From JBKJUK01 sp046590705 (lineage in GTDB: Bacteria > Acidobacteriota > Thermoanaerobaculia > Gp7-AA8): a stretch of DNA of 5,374 bases. The DNA is taken from positions 1 through 5,374 of the forward strand of contig JBKJUK010000159.1 in the NCBI GenBank assembly GCA_046590705.1, written 5' to 3'. This document shows positions 1 through 5,374 of the stretch, in pieces. Every line of letters starts with the position of its first letter. The first letter of the stretch is position 1. Position numbers and translations under genes: made by a program. Below the pieces are notes generated by a model. The model saw only the letters and a program-made list of their open reading frames with translations, ran no database searches and was not told the DNA's origin.

Positions 1-1
1 G

Positions 2-565
2 GTGAACTACCTTGCCGGGACGGCTCCGTACTCGGTGGCCGTGGGCAATTTCAACGGTGGTGGGAAACCGGACCTCGCCGTCGCCAACCTCAACTCCAAC
101 AACATCTCGATCCTGCTGGGCAATGGAAGCGGCACCTTCGCCGCGGCGGTCGACTACGCTGCCGCAGCGGCTCCGCGCTCGGTTGCTGTCGGCGACTTCA
201 ACGGCGACGGAAAAGCCGACCTCGCCGTCGCAAACAACAGTTCCAGCAACGTCTCGATCCTTCTGGGTAGTGGCAACGGCACCTTCGCCGACGCAGTGAA
301 CTACGCTACCGGGACGGCTCCGTCCTCGGTTGCCATAGGAGACTTCAACGGCGACGGAAAAGCGGACCTCGCCGTCGCCAGTTACGGCTCCACCAACGTC
401 TCGATCCTGCTGGGTAACGGCAACGGCGCCTTCGCCGCTGCGGTGAACTTTCCCGCCGGCACGAACCAGTACTCGGTAGCCATCGGCGACTTCAATGGCG
501 ACGGAAAGGCTGATCTAGCCATCACCAACTACAGTGCCAACAACGCCTCGATCCTGCTCAACTCC
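2..565 (+). repeat. VCBS/FG-GAP tandem repeat block 1 (four units of 147 bp)
   Basis: Units begin at 2, 149, 296 and 443, each 147 bp (49 residues), and the last is cut short at Asn-Ser-Cys-Pro. The anchor codon before F-N-G falls at 47, 194, 341 and 488, an exact 147-bp step. The consensus runs V-N-Y-A-A-G-T, then S-V-A-I-G-D-F-N-G-D-G-K-A-D-L-A, then N-V-S-I-L-L-G-N-G-N-G-T-F. The first visible unit has N-F-N-G-G-G-K-P-D in place of D-F-N-G-D-G-K-A-D, so it lacks two acidic calcium ligands. The array probably continues upstream of the window. Confidence 0.9.
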
Positions 566-3499
566 TGCCCCCCTCCCGACCTGACCGTCGCCAAGGCGCA
601 CACCGGCGACTTAGCCCAGGGGCAGAGCGGCGCGGTGTACACGATCATCGCCAATAATGCCGGGACCGGCCCGACAACCGGAACCGTAACCGTGACCGAC
701 ACTCTGCCCGCGAGTCTGACCGCCACGGCCATGAGCGGCACCGGCTGGAGCTGCACTCTCGGCACGCTCACCTGCACACGGAGCGACCTCCTTGCCGCTG
801 TGGCGAGTTATCCGCCCATCACCCTGACCGTCACCGTGGCGTTCAATGCGCCGCCGAGTGTGACAAACACGGCCAACGTCTCCGGCACCGAACTGAATAC
901 CGCCAACAACACGGCCACCGATCCGACGTCGGTCAACCAATTCCCCGACCTGGCGATCACAAAAACGCACATCGGCAGCTTCACACAGGGTGACGTGAGC
1001 AAACCATACACGATCACCGTCTACAACAGCGGCAGCGTATCGACATCAGGATCGGTCACCGTGACAGACACGCTTCCGGCAGGGCTCACCGCCACGGCCA
1101 TGAGCGGGACCGGATGGGATTGCACCCTCAGCACCGTAACCTGCACCCGAAACGACGTGCTGGTCGCGCGAGCGGCCTGGCCGACAATCACTCTGACGGT
1201 GAACGCGGCGATCACTGCCCCGTTCACGCTGATCAACACAGCGACCGTCTCAGGCGGCGGCGAGGTCAACACATCAAATGACACGACGAGCGATCCGACC
1301 GTGATCCATGGCGCGCCGAATTGCGGCTTCTTCGCGTCAGCATTCAATTACACAGCCGGGGCGAGTCCGTACTCGGTTGCCATCGGGGATTTCGACGGCG
1401 ACGGAAAAACGGACCTCGCCGTCGTCAACGCCAGTTCCAATAACGTCTCGGTCCTGCTGGGCAATGGCAACGGCGCCTTCGCCGCGCCTGTGAACTACGC
1501 TGCCGGGACCGGTCCGATCTCGATTGCCATCGGAGATTTCAACGGCGACGGAAAACCGGACCTCGCCATCGCCAACTCCAATTCCAACAACGTCTCGATC
1601 TTGCTGGGCAATGGCAACGGCGCCTTCGCCGCGCCTGTGAACTACGCTGCCGGGTCGAATCCGAACTCGGTTGCCATCGGCGACTTCGACGGCGACGGAA
1701 AAACGGACCTCGCCGTGGCCAACGGCAATTCCAACAACGTCTCGATCTTGCTGGGCAATGGTAACGGCACCTTCGCTGCGGCAGTGAACTACGCTGCCGG
1801 AACGACTCCGTTTGCCGTTGCCGTCGGAGACTTCAACGGCGACGGGAAAGCGGACCTCGCCATTGCCAACCCCAATTCCAACAACGTCTCGATCCTGCTG
1901 GGAATTGGAAACGGCACCTTCGCCGCCGCGGTAAACCACGCTGCCGGGACAGGTCCGATCTCGATTGCCATCGGCGACTTCAACGGCGACGGAAAACCGG
2001 ACCTCGTCATCGCCAATCAGAGTTCCAACAACGTCTCGATCCTGCTGGGCAATGGCAATGGCACCTTCTCCGCGGCGGTGAGCTACCCTGCCGGGACGGT
2101 TCCGAAATCGGTTGCCATAGGAGACTTCAACGGCGACGGAAAGGCGGACCTCGTCATCGCCAACTATTCCAACAACGTCTCGATCCTGCTGGGCGGGTGT
2201 CCCGATCTGACGCTCAGTAAAACGCACGCAGGCGACTTCACCGAGGGGCAGATCGGGGCGACCTATGCGCTTTCCGTCAACAATGCGGGACCGAGTCGGA
2301 CATCCGGAACGATCTCCGTAACCGACACGCTACCCCCATCCCTGACAGCCGCCGGCATGAGCGGATCGGGCTGGTCCTGCAACCTCGGCACGCTTACCTG
2401 CACGCGCAGCGATACCCTGGCGTCCTCGGCGAGCTATCCAGTCATCACGCTGACCGTAAACGTTTCCACCACGGCGCCTCCCATGGTCACCAACTTGGCC
2501 AGCGTCTCGGGCGGAGGCGAGCTCAATACCGCCAACAATAGCGCCAGCGACCCCACCACGATTGTTCTAGTGGCCGACATGACCATCACCAAGACGCACA
2601 CCGGCAACTTTGCTCAGAGTCAGACCGGCAGAACCTACTCCATCGGCGTGGGGAACGCAGGGGGGGCGGTCACGAACGGCGTCGTCAACGTAACCGACAC
2701 CCTCCCGGCCGGCCTCACCGCCACCGCCATGACCGGTCCTGGCTGGAGTTGTACCTTCGGCACGCTCACGTGCACACGAAGCGACGTGCTGGCTGTCAAC
2801 GCGAGCTACCCATCAATTACCCTCACCGTGAATGTCAACAACAACTCGCCTGCCAGCATTGTCAATACAGCGACCGTCTCTGGAGGGGGAGAGATTTTCA
2901 CCTCGAACAGCACGGTGAATGACCCCACCACGGTCCTGCTCCCGCCAGCCAATCTCATCGCCACCTCCATCTCGACAACACAGGTCAGCGTCACCTGGGA
3001 CGCGGTTCCCTCTGCCACGAACTACCAGGTCTTTCGCAGTTCCAACAACGGTCCTTACAGCGTCGTCGGCTTCCCCTTCGCAAACAATTTCCTCGATACG
3101 GGCCTGGCGCCCAACACCACGTACCTTTATCTGGTCCGGGCCACTGACTCTTCGAACGTAAGCCCCTCGAGCAACACCGACCTGGCGACGACCATCCTCT
3201 TCGCGGATGACCCCGCCGTCCCCAACTCGACGATCATCAAAGCCGTGCACGTGACCGAGTTGCGGACAGCCGTGAACGCCGTCCGCGCTGCTGCCGGGCT
3301 CCCCCAGGCGACGTTCACCGACGCCGTGAGCACAGGAGTGGTGATGAAATTGATCCACATAACTGAACTGCGATCGAGTCTCGACGCGGCACGCAACTCG
3401 TTGGGATTGACGATGGCGCCCTATACCGATCCGGCTCTCGCACTGGGCAACATCATCAACGCCATACACGTCCGCGAACTGCGCTCGCGAGTGAAATGA
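2..3499 (+). CDS. Giant VCBS/FG-GAP, DUF11 and Fn3 repeat surface protein, 5'-partial
   Basis: The open frame runs in from the left edge. The GTG at position 2 is the Val of a repeat unit (V-N-Y), not a plausible start, so the N-terminus and any signal peptide lie upstream. Of the 1165 visible residues, 1-188 hold four VCBS/FG-GAP units; 191-313 and 315-440 are two DUF11 (TIGR01451-like) domains; 443-732 hold six more VCBS units; 735-856 and 858-980 are two more DUF11 domains; about 981-1066 is Fn3-like; 1067-1165 is a triple I-x-A-x-H-x-x-E-L-R module. Each VCBS unit carries a D-F-N/D-G-D-G-K-x-D-L loop, the calcium-binding type seen in FG-GAP propellers. Each DUF11 has a Cys pair seven residues apart (251/258, 374/381, 793/800, 917/924), probably disulfides. 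Such proteins are usually secreted or cell-surface and adhesive or structural. The exact role is unknown. The TGA stop is at 3497-3499. Confidence 0.93.
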   Translation: MNYLAGTAPYSVAVGNFNGGGKPDLAVANLNSNNISILLGNGSGTFAAAVDYAAAAAPRSVAVGDFNGDGKADLAVANNSSSNVSILLGSGNGTFADAVNYATGTAPSSVAIGDFNGDGKADLAVASYGSTNVSILLGNGNGAFAAAVNFPAGTNQYSVAIGDFNGDGKADLAITNYSANNASILLNSCPPPDLTVAKAHTGDLAQGQSGAVYTIIANNAGTGPTTGTVTVTDTLPASLTATAMSGTGWSCTLGTLTCTRSDLLAAVASYPPITLTVTVAFNAPPSVTNTANVSGTELNTANNTATDPTSVNQFPDLAITKTHIGSFTQGDVSKPYTITVYNSGSVSTSGSVTVTDTLPAGLTATAMSGTGWDCTLSTVTCTRNDVLVARAAWPTITLTVNAAITAPFTLINTATVSGGGEVNTSNDTTSDPTVIHGAPNCGFFASAFNYTAGASPYSVAIGDFDGDGKTDLAVVNASSNNVSVLLGNGNGAFAAPVNYAAGTGPISIAIGDFNGDGKPDLAIANSNSNNVSILLGNGNGAFAAPVNYAAGSNPNSVAIGDFDGDGKTDLAVANGNSNNVSILLGNGNGTFAAAVNYAAGTTPFAVAVGDFNGDGKADLAIANPNSNNVSILLGIGNGTFAAAVNHAAGTGPISIAIGDFNGDGKPDLVIANQSSNNVSILLGNGNGTFSAAVSYPAGTVPKSVAIGDFNGDGKADLVIANYSNNVSILLGGCPDLTLSKTHAGDFTEGQIGATYALSVNNAGPSRTSGTISVTDTLPPSLTAAGMSGSGWSCNLGTLTCTRSDTLASSASYPVITLTVNVSTTAPPMVTNLASVSGGGELNTANNSASDPTTIVLVADMTITKTHTGNFAQSQTGRTYSIGVGNAGGAVTNGVVNVTDTLPAGLTATAMTGPGWSCTFGTLTCTRSDVLAVNASYPSITLTVNVNNNSPASIVNTATVSGGGEIFTSNSTVNDPTTVLLPPANLIATSISTTQVSVTWDAVPSATNYQVFRSSNNGPYSVVGFPFANNFLDTGLAPNTTYLYLVRATDSSNVSPSSNTDLATTILFADDPAVPNSTIIKAVHVTELRTAVNAVRAAAGLPQATFTDAVSTGVVMKLIHITELRSSLDAARNSLGLTMAPYTDPALALGNIINAIHVRELRSRVK
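1343..2197 (+). repeat. VCBS/FG-GAP tandem repeat block 2 (six units of 147 bp)
   Basis: Units start at 1343, 1490, 1637, 1784, 1931 and 2078. The D codon of the D-F-N/D-G-D-G loop lies at 1388, 1535, 1682, 1829, 1976 and 2123, so the period is exactly 147 bp with no indel until the last unit, which is one residue short before N-N-V-S-I-L-L-G-G-C. Nucleotide identity between units is high, including long identical runs around the calcium loop, which points to recent duplication or gene conversion. Six repeats plus neighbouring units could form a beta-propeller, but that is inference. Confidence 0.92.
3233..3496 (+). repeat. C-terminal triple I-x-A-x-H-x-x-E-L-R module of the surface protein
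   Basis: Three related units end the large protein. The invariant His is at residues 1083, 1119 and 1156 (36 and 37 residues apart), each followed by two residues and E-L-R. The first two units continue into an Ala/Arg-rich helix-like stretch, a G-L, and an F/Y-T-D turn. The third stops soon after E-L-R at the C-terminus. Regular spacing at the extreme C-terminus after an Fn3-like domain suggests an anchoring, sorting or dockerin-like tail. I recall similar tails in Acidobacteriota proteins, but know no assigned function. Confidence 0.75.
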
Positions 3500-3583
3500 A
3501 GGGTCAGGAGTCTAGTTTCATAGGCTAGGAGAAACGGAAGGCCAGGTCTTCGGTTGTGGCTGTGACTCACAATGGAGGTCGAC

Positions 3584-3679
3584 TCAGAACTTCATCTCGA
3601 GTTGGATTTCGTCGACACTGTCGAAAGCAGACTTGACTTTTCGTCCGCGAAAAGCGAACACCTGCCCCTGCTTGTTGCC
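3584..3679 (-). pseudogene. Possible C-terminal remnant of a minus-strand gene
   Basis: Read on the minus strand, this frame gives a 31-residue peptide from G-N-K-Q-G-Q-V-F-A-F-R-G-R-K, through S-A-F-D-S-V-D-E-I-Q-L-E, to M-K-F and a TGA stop (forward TCA at 3584-3586). It has a balanced amino acid mix and mostly G or C third positions, as a real protein C-terminus would. Upstream of it, past the palindrome at 3683-3703, the frame becomes low-quality and has no start before a stop at 3776-3778. It may be the tail of a gene whose body was lost or displaced by the palindromic sequence. I do not recognise the family, and chance is a real alternative. Confidence 0.25.
3637..3654. repeat. Perfect 7-bp hairpin
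   Basis: Positions 3637-3643 (CTTTTCG) pair perfectly with 3648-3654 (CGAAAAG) around a TCCG loop. It overlaps the possible minus-strand remnant, so it may be incidental. No T-run follows on the plus strand. Confidence 0.45.
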
Positions 3680-3682
3680 CGT

Positions 3683-3703
3683 CGGGCGAGTTGCGCTCGC
3701 CCG
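3683..3703. repeat. Perfect 8-bp GC-rich hairpin
   Basis: CGGGCGAG at 3683-3690 pairs with CTCGCCCG at 3696-3703 around a 5-nt loop. It is followed by CTTTCCCC, too short and C-rich for a standard intrinsic terminator, though weak termination after the surface protein gene is possible. With the next palindrome it looks like part of a short interspersed palindromic (REP-like) element. Confidence 0.55.
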
Positions 3704-3711
3704 CTTTCCCC

Positions 3712-3742
3712 GTTCCTGTATGGAACAGGCAATACTGCCTGT
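3712..3742. repeat. Two overlapping palindromes, REP-like
   Basis: GTTCC at 3712-3716 pairs with GGAAC at 3722-3726. ACAGGCA at 3725-3731 pairs with TGCCTGT at 3736-3742 around ATAC. The two stems share bases 3725-3726, so in full form they compete. Palindromes of the ACAGGC...GCCTGT kind recur between genes in some high-GC soil bacteria as far as I recall; copy number here cannot be judged from one window. Confidence 0.5.
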
Positions 3743-3788
3743 GCGCGCTGAGGCCTGAGCGGCGGGCTGATTGCATCACTGGCCGCGC

Positions 3789-3794
3789 GAGGAG
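3789..3794 (+). promoter_or_regulatory. Ribosome binding site of the selenoprotein gene
   Basis: GAGGAG lies 8 nt before the ATG at 3803. It decides the start: the in-frame GTG at 3794 begins inside this Shine-Dalgarno sequence and has no separate site, so the ATG is preferred. Confidence 0.75.
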
Positions 3795-3802
3795 TGAAAG
3801 AA

Positions 3803-4342
3803 ATGTCTCGAATCTCACGGCTCACCAAAGCTGAAGTGCCGCCCGATGTTCTGGAAGTTTTTGAGCGCGTGGCCGCGCTGCGAGGCAACATTCCGAACAT
3901 GTTCCGGGCCTTTGCCCATCGACCGGAAATCATGAAGACCATGATCGCGCACATGAACGCGGTGGTGAACAGCGGCACGGTTCCGGCGAAAACGAAGGAG
4001 TTGATAATAACGCTGGTGTCGCGTTTGAACGAATGCCACTACTGAAGCGCCTCACACACCGCGCAGGTAGCGCGGCTGGGCGGAACCAAAGAGCAGCTCG
4101 AGCAGCTCATGAACTTCGAAAGCGGACCCTTTGATGAGCGTGAGAAAGCTGCCCTCGCCTTCGCCAAACAGCTTACTCTCGACGCACATCGTGTAGACGA
4201 TGCTCTCTTCGATCGTCTACGTCAGCACTATGACGAAGGTGAAGTCATTGAGATCTCTGCAGCAGCCGGCCTGTTCAATTATTTCAATCGAGTGAATGAC
4301 GCGCTTCAGATGCAGCCGACCAAACCAGGCGAAGGACTCTGA
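3803..4342 (+). CDS. AhpD-like/carboxymuconolactone decarboxylase family selenoprotein (TGA at 4043-4045 read as Sec)
   Basis: Read through the TGA at 4043-4045, this is a 179-residue protein of the AhpD-like family (COG2128, 'peroxidase-related enzyme' type), which usually has about 180-190 residues. The first half has P-N-M-F-R-A-F-A-H-R-P (31-41) and K-E-L-I-I-T-L-V-S-R-L-N (65-76). The active site is C78-H-Y-U81-S-A-S-H85, with Glu66 twelve residues before Cys78. The second half has F-D-E-R-E-K-A-A-L-A-F-A and ends with the family-typical F-N-Y-F-N-R-V-N-D-A-L. In M. tuberculosis AhpD, Glu118, Cys130, Cys133 and His137 have the same spacing and Cys133 is the activated thiol; Sec81 takes its place. 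The family does thiol-dependent peroxide reduction or related cytosolic redox work; the true substrate is unknown. It abuts the nitrilase gene. The alternatives are a nonsense mutation or a TGC/TGT sequencing error; the exact position and the SECIS-like hairpin argue against them. Confidence 0.88.
4043..4082 (+). promoter_or_regulatory. Candidate bacterial SECIS element with its UGA (Sec) codon
   Basis: The TGA is at 4043-4045. Thirteen nt later, CCGCGC (4059-4064) pairs perfectly with GCGCGG (4070-4075) around an AGGTA loop (4065-4069). A lower stem is formed by CGCC (4048-4051) and GGCG (4079-4082), with a possible T4052-G4078 wobble and an uneven internal loop between. Bacterial SECIS hairpins sit inside the coding region just after the UGA, with an exposed G (often GU) in a small apical loop roughly 16-37 nt away; here the loop G residues are 21-22 nt after the UGA. 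The loop resembles the AGGUCU loop of E. coli fdhF. It would bind SelB to bring in Sec-tRNA. The encoded residues still fit the family. Confidence 0.8.
4331..4336 (+). promoter_or_regulatory. Ribosome binding site of the nitrilase gene
   Basis: GAAGGA lies inside the last codons of the selenoprotein gene, 6 nt before the nitrilase ATG at 4343. With the abutting TGAATG junction it supports translational coupling. Confidence 0.6.
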
Positions 4343-5278
4343 ATGTCTTGCCAAAGTGTTCGTGTCGCTGTAGTCCAGTTCGCCCCCGCTCACCTCGACC
4401 TTGACGAGTGTCTGCTGCGTGTGGCTACCCACACGGCCGAAGCGGCCGCTCGCGGTGCATCGCTGGTCGTATTCGGCGAGACCTGGCTTCCCGGATATCC
4501 GGCCTGGATCGACCATTGCGGTGAGGTTGCACTCTGGAACAACAGCGCCATGAAGGAAGTCTTCGCGCGCCTTCGTCAGAACAGCATCGTCATTCCGAGC
4601 GTGCACACCACTCGCCTCGGAGAAATCGCCACAACCCACAATGTCACTTTGGTGATCGGTGCGCACGAACGTGTCGAATCCGGGCCCGGAAACGGAACGC
4701 TGTACAACGTCCTGCTGATCTTCACACCGGACGGGAAGCTGGCGCAGCATCACCGCAAGCTCGTCCCTACCTACACCGAGCGTTTGATCTGGGGGCAGGG
4801 CGACGCCACTGGTCTGGAGGCGGTGACGACGCCGTCAGGGCGCGTGGGAGGGCTCATCTGCTGGGAACACTGGATGCCACTGGCGCGACATGCCATGCAT
4901 ACATCGGGCGAGCAGATTCATGTTGCGCTCTGGCCGACCGTTCATGACATCCATCAACTGGCCAGCCGTCACTACGCACTTGAGGCGCGCTGCTTCGTCA
5001 TCGCCGCCGGCGCAATCATGAAGGTCGCTGACCTGCCGCCGGAATTCACCCGACCTGCTCCTCTGAAGAGCGATGGCGAACTGCTCCTCCGCGGCGGCAG
5101 CGCGATCATCGCGCCGGACGGAAGCTATGTTGCTGGTCCCGTCTTCGATGAGGAGACGATTCTTGTGGCCGACCTGGATCTTTCGATGATCGATCGGGAA
5201 AAACTAACGCTCGATGTGTCGGGGCACTATCACCGTCCCGACATCTTTGAGCTCATCACCAAACGAGAGCGACACTAG
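4343..5278 (+). CDS. Nitrilase-type carbon-nitrogen hydrolase
   Basis: This 311-residue protein is full length for the CN-hydrolase (nitrilase) superfamily, whose cytosolic enzymes cleave nitrile or amide C-N bonds through a Glu-Lys-Cys triad. All three are visible: Glu46 in F-G-E-T-W-L-P-G-Y-P, Lys139 in H-H-R-K-L-V-P-T-Y-T-E, and Cys173 in I-C-W-E-H-W-M-P-L. Glu146 is the usual fourth active-site acid. The C-W-E-H context, the R-L-I-W-G-Q-G-D stretch and the C-terminal D-V-S-G-H-Y-H-R-P-D-I-F are typical of true nitrilases (branch 1, EC 3.5.5.-) rather than amidases, so conversion of a nitrile to acid and ammonia is likely. Substrate class (aliphatic, aromatic, cyanide) cannot be told. The ATG directly follows the stop of the selenoprotein gene (TGAATG), so the two are likely one operon. 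TAG stop at 5276-5278. No neighbours of the known Nit1C cluster (such as a radical SAM protein) are seen here. Confidence 0.93.
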   Translation: MSCQSVRVAVVQFAPAHLDLDECLLRVATHTAEAAARGASLVVFGETWLPGYPAWIDHCGEVALWNNSAMKEVFARLRQNSIVIPSVHTTRLGEIATTHNVTLVIGAHERVESGPGNGTLYNVLLIFTPDGKLAQHHRKLVPTYTERLIWGQGDATGLEAVTTPSGRVGGLICWEHWMPLARHAMHTSGEQIHVALWPTVHDIHQLASRHYALEARCFVIAAGAIMKVADLPPEFTRPAPLKSDGELLLRGGSAIIAPDGSYVAGPVFDEETILVADLDLSMIDREKLTLDVSGHYHRPDIFELITKRERH

Positions 5279-5312
5279 CCGGGAGAGCACGCTCGAGGGT
5301 CAATGAATACTT

Positions 5313-5374
5313 CCCCTCTCCCTTGCCCTCTCCCCGAAGGCGAGCATCAACTTAACATCGATTCTCTCGGGGAG
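5313..5374. repeat. C/T-rich direct repeats and inverted repeat cut by the window edge
   Basis: CCCTCTCCC occurs at 5314-5322 and again at 5326-5334. CTCCCCGA at 5330-5337 is the exact reverse complement of TCGGGGAG at 5367-5374, the last bases of the window, so the right arm may extend further. GGGAGAG at 5281-5287 can also pair with 5316-5322. This may be a terminator-like palindrome after the operon or one copy of an interspersed intergenic repeat; no T-run is visible. Confidence 0.5.

Larger units (their letters stand above)
3500..3802. other. Intergenic region, hairpin-rich, no convincing promoter
   Basis: The 303-bp gap between the surface protein stop and the selenoprotein start holds perfect short inverted repeats at 3612-3624, 3637-3654, 3683-3703, 3712-3726 and 3725-3742, and a short minus-strand coding-like stretch at 3584-3679. 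A TTGACT at 3633-3638 resembles a -35 box, but no matching -10 box lies 16-18 bp downstream, so I do not call a promoter. None of the hairpins has a long T-tract, so no clear intrinsic terminator is seen for the upstream gene. Confidence 0.6.

Noticed and set aside
1337..2227. Long minus-strand open frame (296 codons) opposite VCBS block 2
   Set aside because: It is the antisense shadow of the 147-bp repeats: an open unit copied six times gives a long open frame. The predicted product is only a repeated Val/Asp/Arg-rich pattern with no known family, while the plus strand is a clear VCBS protein.
3633..3638. TTGACT as a sigma-70 -35 box
   Set aside because: No acceptable -10 sequence lies at the right distance, and it sits at the edge of the hairpin at 3637-3654.
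3567..3978. Minus-strand open frames overlapping the intergenic gap and the start of the AhpD-like gene
   Set aside because: The products are Arg/Ser-rich with no recognisable domain, and they overlap a well-supported plus-strand gene.
3803..4045. Simple truncated pseudogene or 80-residue protein ending at the TGA
   Set aside because: The stop sits exactly at the catalytic Cys position, the frame downstream stays intact to a normal C-terminus, and a SECIS-like hairpin follows. Read-through as Sec explains all three.
4109..4342. Separate small gene starting at ATG 4109
   Set aside because: This is residue 103 of the AhpD-like family protein, in the same frame as the part before the TGA. No ribosome binding site is evident, and it would lack the whole active site.
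4217..4753. Minus-strand open frame of 178 codons over the selenoprotein/nitrilase junction
   Set aside because: It lies opposite two family-matching plus-strand genes and shows no recognisable motif.

Overview
The window is about 60% GC. It looks like a piece of an environmental bacterial chromosome, most probably Acidobacteriota or a similar soil lineage. That guess rests on the giant VCBS/DUF11/Fn3 surface protein, and on its C-terminal triplet of I-x-A-x-H-x-x-E-L-R motifs, which I associate from memory with Acidobacteriota proteins. No rRNA, tRNA, mobile element or CRISPR is visible.

Layout. (1) Positions 1-3499, + strand: the 3' part of a very long secreted or surface repeat protein whose start lies upstream of the window. 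Its order is four VCBS/FG-GAP units, two DUF11 domains, six VCBS units, two DUF11 domains, one Fn3-like domain and a C-terminal triple repeat. All ten VCBS units keep an exact 147-bp period. (2) Positions 3500-3802: a hairpin-rich gap with several perfect short palindromes and a possible minus-strand gene remnant. (3) Positions 3803-4342, + strand: an AhpD-like/carboxymuconolactone decarboxylase family gene that seems broken by an in-frame TGA at 4043-4045. (4) Positions 4343-5278, + strand: an intact nitrilase-type carbon-nitrogen hydrolase, starting directly after the stop of gene 3. (5) Positions 5279-5374: a short tail with C/T-rich direct repeats and an inverted repeat that reaches the window edge.

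The main result is that gene 3 is very probably an intact selenoprotein gene, not a pseudogene or two small genes. The TGA replaces exactly the second Cys of the AhpD CxxC motif, giving C-H-Y-U followed by the conserved His. The spacing of Glu66, Cys78, Sec81 and His85 equals that of Glu118, Cys130, Cys133 and His137 in Mycobacterium tuberculosis AhpD. The frame stays open and family-like to a normal C-terminus. Directly downstream of the TGA lies a perfect 6-bp hairpin with an AGGTA loop, on a second short stem, placed as expected for a bacterial SECIS element. Standard gene calling would split or truncate this gene.

The selenoprotein and nitrilase genes abut (TGAATG) and are likely co-transcribed and translationally coupled. 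This links a selenium-dependent thiol/peroxide redox enzyme to nitrile or cyanide-type hydrolysis. I know of no described pathway joining these two, so the link is inference from gene order.
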